Numbered from the stretch's first letter, positions 39,061 to 53,153 are shown. The stretch is 64,000 nt of DNA from Auanema rhodensis (GCA_964057225.1 OZ059899.1:558001-622000), one strand, 5' to 3'. The notes: a model not told the origin generated them from the sequence alone. Numbers and translations are program-made.

Positions 39061-39427
39061 ACATACCAAGTGCACATCACGTGTACATTTAATTAGCATA
39101 AATTAAAGTTCACGTAAATTTCAAAGTCATGGTTACCATGAACCAATATCAATAAAAATTTGTTTTTAGACTAATATGGACATGAGGAATCTAATTTTGA
39201 AAACCGCATCTCTTCATCTTTCACGTGAAGCGAGTTACATACCAAGTGCACATCACGTGTACATTTAATTAGCATAAATTAAAGTTCACGTAAATTTCAA
39301 AGTCATGGTTACCATGAACCAATATCAATAAAAATTTGTTTTTAGACTAATATGGACATAGGGAATCTAATTTTGAAAACCGCATCTCTTTATCTTTCAC
39401 GTGAAGCGAGTTACATACCAAGTGCAC

Positions 39428-40307
39428 ATCACGTTTACATTTAATTAGCATAAATTAAAGTTCACGTAAATTTCAAAGTCATGGTTACCATGCACCAATA
39501 TCAATAAAAATTTGTTTTTTGACTAATATGGACATGGGGAATCTAATTTTGAAAACCGCATCTCTTTATCTTTCACGTGAAGCGAGTTACATACCAAGTG
39601 CACATCACGTGTACATTTAATTAGCATAAATTAAAGTTCACGTAAATTTCAAAGTCATGGTTACCATGAACCAATATCAATAAAAATTTGTTTTTAGACT
39701 AATATGGACATGGGGAATCTAATTTTGAAAACCGCATCTCTTTATCTTTCACGTGAAGCGAGTTACATACCAAGTGCACATCACGTGTACATTTAATTAG
39801 CATAAATTAAAGTTCACGTAAATTTCAAAGTCATGGTTACCATGAACCAATATCGATAAAAATTTGTTTTTAGACTAATATGGACATGGGGAATTTAATT
39901 TTGAAAACCGCATCTCTTTATCTTTCACGTGAAGCGAGTTACATACCAAGTGCACATCACGTGTACATTTAATTAGCATAAATTAAAGTTCACGTAAATT
40001 TCAAAGTCATGGTTACCATGAACCAATATCAATAAAAATTTGTTTTTAGACTAATATGGACATGAGGAATCTAATTTTGAAAACCGCATCTCTTCATCTT
40101 TCACGTGAAGCGAGTTACATACCAAGTGCACATCACGTGTACATTTAATTAGCATAAATTAAAGTTCACGTAAATTTCAAAGTCATGGTTACCATGAACC
40201 AATATCAATAAAAATTTGTTTTTAGACTAATATGGACATGGGGAATCTAATTTTGAAAACCGCATCTCTTTATCTTTCACGTGAAGCGAGTTACATACCA
40301 AGTGCAC
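39428..40307 (-). repeat. Five monomers equal to the last part of half A of the 16-mer
   Basis: In + strand order these are TTTTTTGA (the complement of GTCAAAAAA), plain, TATCGATAAA with GGAATTTAATT, CATGAGGAAT with CTTCATC, and plain. The same five monomers end half A at 40836-41715 and 43652-44531. The first of them also has ACGTTTACAT near 39435, shared only with 46643-46818. Together with 40308-45939 this gives about two and a third copies of the higher-order repeat. Confidence 0.82.
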
Positions 40308-43300
40308 ATCACGTGAACATTTAATTAGCATAAATTGAAGTTCACGTAAATTTCAAAGTCATGGTTACCATGAACCAATATCAATAAAAATTTGTTTTTA
40401 GACTAATATGGACATGGGGTATCTAATTTTGAAAACCGCATCTCTTTATCTTTCACGTGAAGCGAGTTACATACCAAGTGCACATCACGTGTACATTTAA
40501 TTAGCATAAATTAAAGTTCACGTAAATTTCAAAGTCATGGTTACCATGAACCAATATCAATAAAAATTTGTTTTTAGACTAATATGGACATGGGGAATCT
40601 AATTTTGAAAACCGCATCTCTTTATCTTTTACGTGAAGCGAGTTACATACCAAGGGCACATCACGTGTACATTTAATTAGCATAAATTAAAGTTCACGTA
40701 AATTTCAAAGTCATGGTTACCATGCACCAATATCAATAAAAATTTGTTTTTAGACTAATATGGACATGGGGAATCTAATTTTGAAAACCGCATCTTTTTA
40801 TCTTTCACGTGAAGCGAGTTACATACCAAGTGCACATCACGTGTACATTTAATTAGCATAAATTAAAGTTCACGTAAATTTCAAAGTCATGGTTACCATG
40901 CACCAATATCAATAAAAATTTGTTTTTTGACTAATATGGACATGGGGAATCTAATTTTGAAAACCGCATCTCTTTATCTTTCACGTGAAGCGAGTTACAT
41001 ACCAAGTGCACATCACGTGTACATTTAATTAGCATAAATTAAAGTTCACGTAAATTTCAAAGTCATGGTTACCATGAACCAATATCAATAAAAATTTGTT
41101 TTTAGACTAATATGGACATGGGGAATCTAATTTTGAAAACCGCATCTCTTTATCTTTCACGTGAAGCGAGTTACATACCAAGTGCACATCACGTGTACAT
41201 TTAATTAGCATAAATTAAAGTTCACGTAAATTTCAAAGTCATGGTTACCATGAACCAATATCGATAAAAATTTGTTTTTAGACTAATATGGACATGGGGA
41301 ATTTAATTTTGAAAACCGCATCTCTTTATCTTTCACGTGAAGCGAGTTACATACCAAGTGCACATCACGTGTACATTTAATTAGCATAAATTAAAGTTCA
41401 CGTAAATTTCAAAGTCATGGTTACCATGAACCAATATCAATAAAAATTTGTTTTTAGACTAATATGGACATGAGGAATCTAATTTTGAAAACCGCATCTC
41501 TTCATCTTTCACGTGAAGCGAGTTACATACCAAGTGCACATCACGTGTACATTTAATTAGCATAAATTAAAGTTCACGTAAATTTCAAAGTCATGGTTAC
41601 CATGAACCAATATCAATAAAAATTTGTTTTTAGACTAATATGGACATGGGGAATCTAATTTTGAAAACCGCATCTCTTTATCTTTCACGTGAAGCGAGTT
41701 ACATACCAAGTGCACATCACGTGAACATTTAATTAGCATAAATTGAAGTTCACGTAAATTTCAAAGTCATGGTTACCATGAACCAATATCAATAAAAATT
41801 TGTTTTTAGACTAATATGGACATGGGGTATCTAATTTTGAAAACCGCATCTCTTTATCTTTCACGTGAAGCGAGTTACATACCAAGTGCACATCACGTGT
41901 ACATTTAATTAGCATAAATTAAAGTTCACGTAAATTTCAAAGTCATGGTTACCATGAACCAATATCAATAAAAATTTGTTTTTAGACTAATATGGACATG
42001 GGGAATCTAATTTTGAAAACCGCATCTCTTTATCTTTTACGTGAAGCGAGTTACATACCAAGGGCACATCACGTGTACATTTAATTAGCATAAATTAAAG
42101 TTCACGTAAATTTCAAAGTCATGGTTACCATGCACCAATATCAATAAAAATTTGTTTTTAGACTAATATGGACATGGGGAATCTAATTTTGAAAACCGCA
42201 TCTTTTTATCTTTCACGTGAAGCGAGTTACATACCAAGTGCACATCACGTGTACATTTAATTAGCATAAATTAAAGTTCACGTAAATTTCAAAGTCATGG
42301 TTACCATGCACCAATATCAATAAAAATTTGTTTTTAGACTAATATGGACATGGGGAATCTAATTTTGAAAACCGCATCTCTTTATCTTTCACGTGAAGCG
42401 AGTTACATACCAAGGGCACATCACGTGTACATTTAATTAGCATAGATTAAAGTTCACGTAAATTTCAAAGTCATGGTTACCATGCACCAATATCAATAAA
42501 AATTTGTTTTTAGACTAATATGGACATGGGGAATCTAATTTTGAAAACCGCATCTCTTTATCTTTCACGTGAAGCGAGTTACATACCAAGTGCACATCAC
42601 GTGTACATTTAATTAGCATAAATTAAAGTTCACGTAAATTTCAAAGTCATGGTTACCATGAACCAATATCAATAAAAATTTGTTTTTAGACTAATATGGA
42701 CATGGGGAATCTAATTTTGAAAACCGCATCTCTTTATCTTTCACGTGAAGCGAGTTACATACCAAGTGCACATCACGTGTACATTTAATTAGCATAAATT
42801 AAAGTTCACGTAAATTTCAAAGTCATGGTTACCATGAACCAATATCAATAAAAATTTGTTTTTAGACTAATATGGGCATGGGGAATCTAATTTTGGAAAC
42901 CGCATCTCTTTATCTTTCACGTGAAGCGAGTTACATACCAAGTGCACATCACGTGTACATTTAATTAGCATAAATTAAAGTTCACGTAAATTTCAAAGTC
43001 ATGGTTACCATGAACCAATATCAATAAAAATTTGTTTTTAGACTAATATGGACATGGGGAATCTAATTTTGAAAACCGCATCTCTTTATCTTTCACGTGA
43101 AGCGAGTTACATACCAAGTGCACATCACGTGAACATTTAATTAGCATAAATTGAAGTTCACGTAAATTTCAAAGTCATGGTTACCATGAACCAATATCAA
43201 TAAAAATTTGTTTTTAGACTAATATGGACATGGGGTATCTAATTTTGAAAACCGCATCTCTTTATCTTTCACGTGAAGCGAGTTACATACCAAGTGCACA

Positions 43301-45939
43301 TCACGTGTACATTTAATTAGCATAAATTAAAGTTCACGTAAATTTCAAAGTCATGGTTACCATGAACCAATATCAATAAAAATTTGTTTTTAGACTAATA
43401 TGGACATGGGGAATCTAATTTTGAAAACCGCATCTCTTTATCTTTTACGTGAAGCGAGTTACATACCAAGGGCACATCACGTGTACATTTAATTAGCATA
43501 AATTAAAGTTCACGTAAATTTCAAAGTCATGGTTACCATGCACCAATATCAATAAAAATTTGTTTTTAGACTAATATGGACATGGGGAATCTAATTTTGA
43601 AAACCGCATCTTTTTATCTTTCACGTGAAGCGAGTTACATACCAAGTGCACATCACGTGTACATTTAATTAGCATAAATTAAAGTTCACGTAAATTTCAA
43701 AGTCATGGTTACCATGCACCAATATCAATAAAAATTTGTTTTTTGACTAATATGGACATGGGGAATCTAATTTTGAAAACCGCATCTCTTTATCTTTCAC
43801 GTGAAGCGAGTTACATACCAAGTGCACATCACGTGTACATTTAATTAGCATAAATTAAAGTTCACGTAAATTTCAAAGTCATGGTTACCATGAACCAATA
43901 TCAATAAAAATTTGTTTTTAGACTAATATGGACATGGGGAATCTAATTTTGAAAACCGCATCTCTTTATCTTTCACGTGAAGCGAGTTACATACCAAGTG
44001 CACATCACGTGTACATTTAATTAGCATAAATTAAAGTTCACGTAAATTTCAAAGTCATGGTTACCATGAACCAATATCGATAAAAATTTGTTTTTAGACT
44101 AATATGGACATGGGGAATTTAATTTTGAAAACCGCATCTCTTTATCTTTCACGTGAAGCGAGTTACATACCAAGTGCACATCACGTGTACATTTAATTAG
44201 CATAAATTAAAGTTCACGTAAATTTCAAAGTCATGGTTACCATGAACCAATATCAATAAAAATTTGTTTTTAGACTAATATGGACATGAGGAATCTAATT
44301 TTGAAAACCGCATCTCTTCATCTTTCACGTGAAGCGAGTTACATACCAAGTGCACATCACGTGTACATTTAATTAGCATAAATTAAAGTTCACGTAAATT
44401 TCAAAGTCATGGTTACCATGAACCAATATCAATAAAAATTTGTTTTTAGACTAATATGGACATGGGGAATCTAATTTTGAAAACCGCATCTCTTTATCTT
44501 TCACGTGAAGCGAGTTACATACCAAGTGCACATCACGTGAACATTTAATTAGCATAAATTGAAGTTCACGTAAATTTCAAAGTCATGGTTACCATGAACC
44601 AATATCAATAAAAATTTGTTTTTAGACTAATATGGACATGGGGTATCTAATTTTGAAAACCGCATCTCTTTATCTTTCACGTGAAGCGAGTTACATACCA
44701 AGTGCACATCACGTGTACATTTAATTAGCATAAATTAAAGTTCACGTAAATTTCAAAGTCATGGTTACCATGAACCAATATCAATAAAAATTTGTTTTTA
44801 GACTAATATGGACATGGGGAATCTAATTTTGAAAACCGCATCTCTTTATCTTTTACGTGAAGCGAGTTACATACCAAGGGCACATCACGTGTACATTTAA
44901 TTAGCATAAATTAAAGTTCACGTAAATTTCAAAGTCATGGTTACCATGCACCAATATCAATAAAAATTTGTTTTTAGACTAATATGGACATGGGGAATCT
45001 AATTTTGAAAACCGCATCTTTTTATCTTTCACGTGAAGCGAGTTACATACCAAGTGCACATCACGTGTACATTTAATTAGCATAAATTAAAGTTCACGTA
45101 AATTTCAAAGTCATGGTTACCATGCACCAATATCAATAAAAATTTGTTTTTAGACTAATATGGACATGGGGAATCTAATTTTGAAAACCGCATCTCTTTA
45201 TCTTTCACGTGAAGCGAGTTACATACCAAGGGCACATCACGTGTACATTTAATTAGCATAGATTAAAGTTCACGTAAATTTCAAAGTCATGGTTACCATG
45301 CACCAATATCAATAAAAATTTGTTTTTAGACTAATATGGACATGGGGAATCTAATTTTGAAAACCGCATCTCTTTATCTTTCACGTGAAGCGAGTTACAT
45401 ACCAAGTGCACATCACGTGTACATTTAATTAGCATAAATTAAAGTTCACGTAAATTTCAAAGTCATGGTTACCATGAACCAATATCAATAAAAATTTGTT
45501 TTTAGACTAATATGGACATGGGGAATCTAATTTTGAAAACCGCATCTCTTTATCTTTCACGTGAAGCGAGTTACATACCAAGTGCACATCACGTGTACAT
45601 TTAATTAGCATAAATTAAAGTTCACGTAAATTTCAAAGTCATGGTTACCATGCACCAATATCAATAAAAATTTGTTTTTAGACTAATATGGGCATGGGGA
45701 ATCTAATTTTGGAAACCGCATCTCTTTATCTTTCACGTGAAGCGAGTTACATACCAAGTGCACATCACGTGTACATTTAATTAGCATAAATTAAAGTTCA
45801 CGTAAATTTCAAAGTCATGGTTACCATGAACCAATATCAATAAAAATTTGTTTTTAGACTAATATGGACATGGGGTATCTAATTTTTAAAACCGCATCTC
45901 TTTATCTTTCACGTGAAGCGAGTTACATACCAAGTGCAC
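40308..45939 (-). repeat. 16-monomer (2816 bp) higher-order repeat, two copies, each of two 8-mer halves
   Basis: The marker GAACATTTAATT, linked with GGGGTATCT in the same monomer, falls at 40315, 41723, 43131 and 44539, exactly 1408 bp apart. The marker CATCTTTTTATC at 40791, 42199, 43607 and 45015 repeats with the same step. Halves alternate A-B-A-B. All begin with the same three monomers. A continues with TTTTTTGA, plain, TATCGATAAA, CATGAGG, plain. B continues with plain, CATAGATTAAAG (42441 and 45257), plain, GGGCATGGGG with TTTTGGAAAC (42874 and 45690), and a last monomer. A-specific and B-specific markers recur at 2816 bp. The full copies are 40308-43123 and 43124-45939. Confidence 0.93.
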
Positions 45940-46466
45940 ATCACGTGTACATTTAATTAGCATAAATTAAAGTTCACGTAAATTTCAAAGTCATGGTTAC
46001 CATGAACCAATATCAATAAAAATTTGTTTTTAGACTAATATGGACATGGGAATCTAATTTTGAAAACCGCATCTCTTTATCTTTCACGTGAAGCGAGTTA
46101 CATACCAAGTGCACATCACGTGTACATTTAATTAGCATAAATTAAAGTTCACGTAAATTTCAAAGTCATGGTTACCATGCACAAATATCAATAAAAATTT
46201 GTTTTTAGACTAATATGGACATGGGGAATCTAATTTTGAAAACCGCATCTCTTTATCTTTCACGTGAAGCGAGTTACATACCAAGTGCACATCACGTGTA
46301 CATTTAATTAGCATAAATTGAAGTTCACGTAAATTTCAAAGTCATGGTTACCATGAACCAATATCAATAAAAATTTGTTTTTAGACTAATATGGACATGG
46401 GGAATCTAATTTTGAAAACCGCATCTCTTTATCTTTCACGTGAAGCAAGTTACATACCAAGTGCAC
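44532..46466 (-). repeat. 11-monomer block, copy 1 (repeated 18 monomers downstream)
   Basis: This block matches 47699-49633 at an offset of 3167 bp. Shared markers are GGGGTATCT, the TTTTACGTG and CATCTTTTTATC monomers, CATAGATTAAAG (45257 and 48424), TTTTGGAAAC, and a 1 bp deletion giving ACATGGGAATC (46044 and 49211), then CACAAATATC. Both copies have the 1 bp deletion, so it came before the duplication. The block includes all of half B of the 16-mer. Confidence 0.88.
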
Positions 46467-47698
46467 ATCACGTGTACATTTAATTAGCATAAATTAAAGT
46501 TCACGTAAATTTCAAAGTCATGGTTACCATGCACAAATATCAATAAAAATTTGTTTTTAGACTAATATGGACATGGGGAATCTAATTTTGAAAACCGCAT
46601 CTCTTTATCTTTCACGTGAAGCGAGTTACATACCAAGTGCACATCACGTTTACATTTAATTAGCATAAATTAAAGTTCACGTAAATTTCAAAGTCATGGT
46701 TACCATGCACCAATATCAATAAAAATTTGTTTTTTGACTAATATGGACATGGGGAATCTAATTTTGAAAACCGCATCTCTTTATCTTTCACGTGAAGCGA
46801 GTTACATACCAAGTGCACATCACGTGTACATTTAATTAGCATAAATTAAAGTTCACGTAAATTTCAAAGTCATGGTTACCATGAACCAATATCAATAAAA
46901 ATTTGTTTTTAGACTAATATGGACATGGGGAATCTAATTTTGAAAACCGCATCTCTTTATCTTTCACGTGAAGCGAGTTACATACCAAGTGCACATCACG
47001 TGTACATTTAATTAGCATAAATTAAAGTTCACGTAAATTTCAAAGTCATGGTTACCATGAACCAATATCAATAACAATTTGTTTTTAGACTAATATGGAC
47101 ATGGGGAATTTAATTTTGAAAACCGCATCTCTTTATCTTTCACGTGAAGCGAGTTACATACCAAGTGCACATCACGTGTACATTTAATTAGCATAAATTA
47201 AAGTTCACGTAAATTTCAAAGTCATGGTTACCATGAACCAATATCAATAAAAATTTGTTTTTAGACTAATATGGACATGAGGAATCTAATTTTGAAAACC
47301 GCATCTCTTCATCTTTCACGTGAAGCGAGTTACATACCAAGTGCACATCACGTGTACATTTAATTAGCATAAATTAAAGTTCACGTAAATTTCAAAGTCA
47401 TGGTTACCATGAACCAATATCAATAAAAATTTGTTTTTAGACTAATATGGACATGGGGAATCTAATTTTGAAAACCGCATCTCTTTATCTTTCACGTGAA
47501 GCGAGTTACATACCAAGTGCACATCACGTGTACATTTAATTAGCATAAATTAAAGTTCACGTAAATTTCAAAGTCATGGTTACCATGCACCAATATCAAT
47601 AAAAATTTGTTTTTAGACTAATATGGACATGGGGAATCTAATTTTGGAAACCGCATCTCTTTATCTTTCACGTGAAGCGAGTTACATACCAAGTGCAC
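46467..47698 (-). repeat. Seven monomers between the two 11-monomer blocks
   Basis: Ordinary satellite on the reverse strand. Monomer 46467 has CACAAATATC, and the private AAGCAAGTTAC lies just before it, near 46443. Monomer 46643 has ACGTTTACAT with TTTTTTGA, as at 39428. Monomer 46995 has AATAACAATTT with GGAATTTAATT, and 47171 has CATGAGG with CTTCATC. Their order (TTTTTTGA, plain, GGAATTTAATT, CATGAGG, plain) is again the end of half A. Confidence 0.8.
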
Positions 47699-49633
47699 AT
47701 CACGTGTACATTTAATTAGCATAAATTGAAGTTCACGTAAATTTCAAAGTCATGGTTACCATGAACCAATATCAATAAAAATTTGTTTTTAGACTAATAT
47801 GGACATGGGGTATCTAATTTTGAAAACCGCATCTCTTTATCTTTCACGTGAAGCGAGTTACATACCAAGTGCACATCACGTGTACATTTAATTAGCATAA
47901 ATTAAAGTTCACGTAAATTTCAAAGTCATGGTTACCATGAACCAATATCAATAAAAATTTGTTTTTAGACTAATATGGACATGGGGAATCTAATTTTGAA
48001 AACCGCATCTCTTTATCTTTTACGTGAAGCGAGTTACATACCAAGGGCACATCACGTGTACATTTAATTAGCATAAATTAAAGTTCACGTAAATTTCAAA
48101 GTCATGGTTACCATGCACCAATATCAATAAAAATTTGTTTTTAGACTAATATGGACATGGGGAATCTAATTTTGAAAACCGCATCTTTTTATCTTTCACG
48201 TGAAGCGAGTTACATACCAAGTGCACATCACGTGTACATTTAATTAGCATAAATTAAAGTTCACGTAAATTTCAAAGTCATGGTTACCATGCACCAATAT
48301 CAATAAAAATTTGTTTTTAGACTAATATGGACATGGGGAATCTAATTTTGAAAACCGCATCTCTTTATCTTTCACGTGAAGCGAGTTACATACCAAGGGC
48401 ACATCACGTGTACATTTAATTAGCATAGATTAAAGTTCACGTAAATTTCAAAGTCATGGTTACCATGCACCAATATCAATAAAAATTTGTTTTTAGACTA
48501 ATATGGACATGGGGAATCTAATTTTGAAAACCGCATCTCTTTATCTTTCACGTGAAGCGAGTTACATACCAAGTGCACATCACGTGTACATTTAATTAGC
48601 ATAAATTAAAGTTCACGTAAATTTCAAAGTCATGGTTACCATGAACCAATATCAATAAAAATTTGTTTTTAGACTAATATGGACATGGGGAATCTAATTT
48701 TGAAAACCGCATCTCTTTATCTTTCACGTGAAGCGAGTTACATACCAAGTGCACATCACGTGTACATTTAATTAGCATAAATTAAAGTTCACGTAAATTT
48801 CAAAGTCATGGTTACCATGCACCAATATCAATAAAAATTTGTTTTTAGACTAATATGGACATGGGGAATCTAATTTTGGAAACCGCATCTCTTTATCTTT
48901 CACGTGAAGCGAGTTACATACCAAGTGCACATCACGTGTACATTTAATTAGCATAAATTGAAGTTCACGTAAATTTCAAAGTCATGGTTACCATGAACCA
49001 ATATCAATAAAAATTTGTTTTTAGACTAATATGGACATGGGGTATCTAATTTTGAAAACCGCATCTCTTTATCTTTCACGTGAAGCGAGTTACATACCAA
49101 GTGCACATCACGTGTACATTTAATTAGCATAAATTAAAGTTCACGTAAATTTCAAAGTCATGGTTACCATGAACCAATATCAATAAAAATTTGTTTTTAG
49201 ACTAATATGGACATGGGAATCTAATTTTGAAAACCGCATCTCTTTATCTTTCACGTGAAGCGAGTTACATACCAAGTGCACATCACGTGTACATTTAATT
49301 AGCATAAATTAAAGTTCACGTGAATTTCAAAGTCATGGTTACCATGCACAAATATCAATAAAAATTTGTTTTTAGACTAATATGGACATGGGGAATCTAA
49401 TTTTGAAAACCGCATCTCTTTATCTTTCACGTGAAGCGAGTTACATACCAAGTGCACATCACGTGTACATTTAATTAGCATAAATTGAAGTTCACGTAAA
49501 TTTCAAAGTCATGGTTACCATGAACCAATATCAATAAAAATTTGTTTTTAGACTAATATGGACATGGGGAATCTAATTTTGAAAACCGCATCTCTTTATC
49601 TTTCACGTGAAGCGAGTTACATACCAAGGGCAC
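47699..49633 (-). repeat. 11-monomer block, copy 2
   Basis: Second copy of 44532-46466. It includes the inherited 1 bp deletion at 49211 and CATAGATTAAAG at 48424. It differs from copy 1 in lacking GAACAT in its first monomer, in having GGACATGGGG where copy 1 has GGGCATGGGG, and in CACGTGAATTTC near 49317. Confidence 0.88.
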
Positions 49634-50161
49634 ATCACGTGTACATTTAATTAGCATAAATTAAAGTTCACGTAAATTTCAAAGTCATGGTTACCATGCA
49701 CCAATATCAATAAAAATTTGTTTTTAGACTAATATGGACATGGGGAATCTAATTTTGAAAACCGCATCTCTTTATCTTTCACGTGAAGCGAGTTACATAC
49801 CAAGTGCACATCACGTGTACATTTAATTAGCATAAATTAAAGTTCACGTAAATTTCAAAGTCATGGTTACCATGAACCAATATCAATAAAAATTTGTTTT
49901 TAGACTAATATGGACATGGGGAATCTAATTTTGAAAACCGCATCTCTTTATCTTTCACGTGAAGCGAGTTACATACCAAGGGCACATCACGTGTACATTT
50001 AATTAGCATAAATTAAAGTTCACGTAAATTTCAAAGTCATGGTTACCATGCACAAATATCAATAAAAATTTGTTTTTAGACTAATATGGACATGGGGAAT
50101 CTAATTTTGAAAACCGCATCTCTTTATCTTTCACGTGAAGCGAGTTACATACCAAGTGCAC

Positions 50162-52273
50162 ATCACGTGTACATTTAATTAGCATAAATTAAAGTTCACG
50201 TAAATTTCAAAGTCATGGTTACCATGAACCAATATCAATAAAAATTTGTTTTTAGACTAATATGGACATGGGGAATCTAATTTTGAAAACCGCATCTCTT
50301 TATCTTTCACGTGAAGCGAGTTACATACCAAGTGCACATCACGTGTACATTTAATTAGCATAAATTAAAGTTCACGTAAATTTCAAAGTCATGGTTACCA
50401 TGAACCAATATCAATAAAAATTTGTTTTTAGACTAATATGGACATGGGGAATCTAATTTTGAAAACCGCATCTCTTTATCGTTCACGTGAAGCGAGTTAC
50501 ATACCAAGTGCACATCACGTGTACATTTAATTAGCATAAATTAAAGTTCACGTAAATTTCAAAGTCATGGTTACCATGCACCAATATCAATAAAAATTTG
50601 TTTTTAGACTAATATGGACATGGGGAATCTAATTTTGGAAACCGAATCTCTTTATCTTTCACGTGAAGCGAGTTACATACCAAGTGCACATCACGTGTAC
50701 ATTTAATTAGCATAAATTAAAGTTCACGTAAATTTCAAAGTCATGGTTACCATGAACCAATATCAATAAAAATTTGTTTTTAGACTAATATGGACATGGG
50801 GAATCTAATTTTGAAAACCGCATCTCTTTATCTTTCACGTGAAGCGAGTTACATACCAAGTGCACATCACGTGTACATTTAATTAGCATAAATTAAAGTT
50901 CACGTGAATTTCAAAGTCATGGTTACCATGCACAAATATCAATAAAAATTTGTTTTTAGACTAATATGGACATGGGGAATCTAATTTTGAAAACCGCATC
51001 TCTTTATCTTTCACGTGAAGCGAGTTACATACCAAGTTCACATCACGTGTACATTTAATTAGCATAAATTAAAGTTCACGTAAATTTCAAAGTCATGGTT
51101 ACCATGAACCAATATCAATAAAAATTTGTTTTTAGACTAATATGGACATGGGGAATCTAATTTTGAAAACCGCATCTCTTTATCTTTCACGTGAAGCGAG
51201 TTACATACCAAGTGCACATCACGTGTACATTTAATTAGCATAAATTAAAGTTCACGTAAATTTCAAAGTCATGGTTACCATGAACCAATATCAATAAAAA
51301 TTTGTTTTTAGACTAATATGGACATGGGGAATCTAATTTTGAAAACCGCATCTCTTTATCGTTCACGTGAAGCGAGTTACATACCAAGTGCACATCACGT
51401 GTACATTTAATTAGCATAAATTAAAGTTCAGGTAAATTTCAAAGTCATGGTTACCATGCACCAATATCAATAAAAATTTGTTTTTAGACTAATACGGACA
51501 TGGGGAATCTAATTTTGGAAACCGAATCTCTTTATCTTTCACGTGAAGCGAGTTACATACCAAGTGCACATCACGTGTACATTTAATTAGCATAAATTAA
51601 AGTTCACGTAAATTTCAAAGTCATGGTTACCATGAACCAATATCAATAAAAATTTGTTTTTAGACTAATATGGACATGGGGAATCTAATTTTGAAAACCG
51701 CATCTCTTTATCTTTCACGTGAAGCGAGTTACATACCAAGTGCACATCACGTGTACATTTAATTAGCATAAATTAAAGTTCACGTGAATTTCAAAGTCAT
51801 GGTTACCATGCACAAATATCAATAAAAATTTGTTTTTAGACTAATATGGACATGGGGAATCTAATTTTGAAAACCGCATCTCTTTATCTTTCACGTGAAG
51901 CGAGTTACATACCAAGTGCACATCACGTGTACATTTAATTAGCATAAATTAAAGTTCACGTAAATTTCAAAGTCATGGTTACCATGAACCAATATCAATA
52001 AAAATTTGTTTTTAGACTAATATGGACATGGGGAATCTAATTTTGAAAACCGCATCTCTTTATCTTTCACGTGAAGCGAGTTACATACCAAGTGCACATC
52101 ACGTGTACATTTAATTAGCATAAATTAAAGTTCACGTAAATTTCAAAGTCATGGTTACCATGAACCAATATCAATAAAAATTTGTTTTTAGACTAATATG
52201 GACATGGGGAATCTAATTTTGAAAACCGCATCTCTTTATCGTTCACGTGAAGCGAGTTACATACCAAGTGCAC
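50162..52273 (-). repeat. 5-monomer (880 bp) tandem higher-order repeat, 2.4 copies
   Basis: Units 50162-51041 and 51042-51921 and a partial 51922-52273. In + strand order the monomers are plain; TATCGTTCACG (50478, 51358, 52238); TTTTGGAAACCGAATC (CCGAATC at 50642 and 51522); plain; CACGTGAATTTC with CACAAATATC. All spacings are 880 bp. The second unit has private changes TTCAGGTAAA (51428) and AATACGGAC (51492). Confidence 0.92.
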
Positions 52274-53153
52274 ATCACGTGTACATTTAATTAGCATAAA
52301 TTAAAGTTCACGTAAATTTCAAAGTCATGGTTACCATGCACCAATATCAATAAAAATTTGTTTTTAGACTAATATGGACATGGGGAATCTAATTTTGAAA
52401 ACCGCATCTCTTTATCTTTCACGTGAAGCGAGTTACATACCAAGTGCACATCACGTGTACATTTAATTAGCATAAATTAAAGTTCACGTAAATTTCAAAG
52501 TCATGGTTACCATGCACCAATATCAATAAAAATTTGTTTTTAGACTAATATGGACATGGGGAATCTAATTTTGAAAACCGCATCTCTTTATCTTTCACGT
52601 GAAGCGAGTTACATACCAAGGGCACATCACGTGTACATTTAATTAGCATAAATTAAAGTTCACGTAAATTTCAAAGTCATGGTTACCATGCACCAATATC
52701 AATAAAAATTTGTTTTTAGACTAATATGGACATGGGGAATCTAATTTTGAAAACCGCATCTCTTTATCTTTCACGTGAAGCGAGTTACATACCAAGTGCA
52801 CATCACGTGTACATTTAATTAGCATAAATTAAAGTTCACGTAAATTTCAAAGTCATGGTTACCATGCACCAATATCAATAAAAATTTGTTTTTAGACTAA
52901 TATGGACATGGGGAATCTAATTTTGAAAACCGCATCTCTTTATCTTTCACGTGAAGCGAGTTACATACCAAGGGCACATCACGTGTACATTTAATTAGCA
53001 TAAATTAAAGTTCACGTAAATTTCAAAGTCATGGTTACCATGCACCAATATCAATAAAAATTTGTTTTTAGACTAATATGGACATGGGGAATCTAATTTT
53101 GAAAACCGCATCTCTTTATCTTTCACGTGAAGCGAGTTACATACCAAGGGCAC

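Noticed and set aside
39076-41715. The reverse arm as a monomer-by-monomer mirror image of the adjacent forward arm
   Set aside because: Only the CTCATG/GATGAAG monomer matches near the junction. The next reverse monomers (ACATAGGG, then TTTTTTGA with ACGTTTAC) do not mirror the forward order (TGTTCATATT, then two GTTTCC copies), so a perfect palindrome is excluded.
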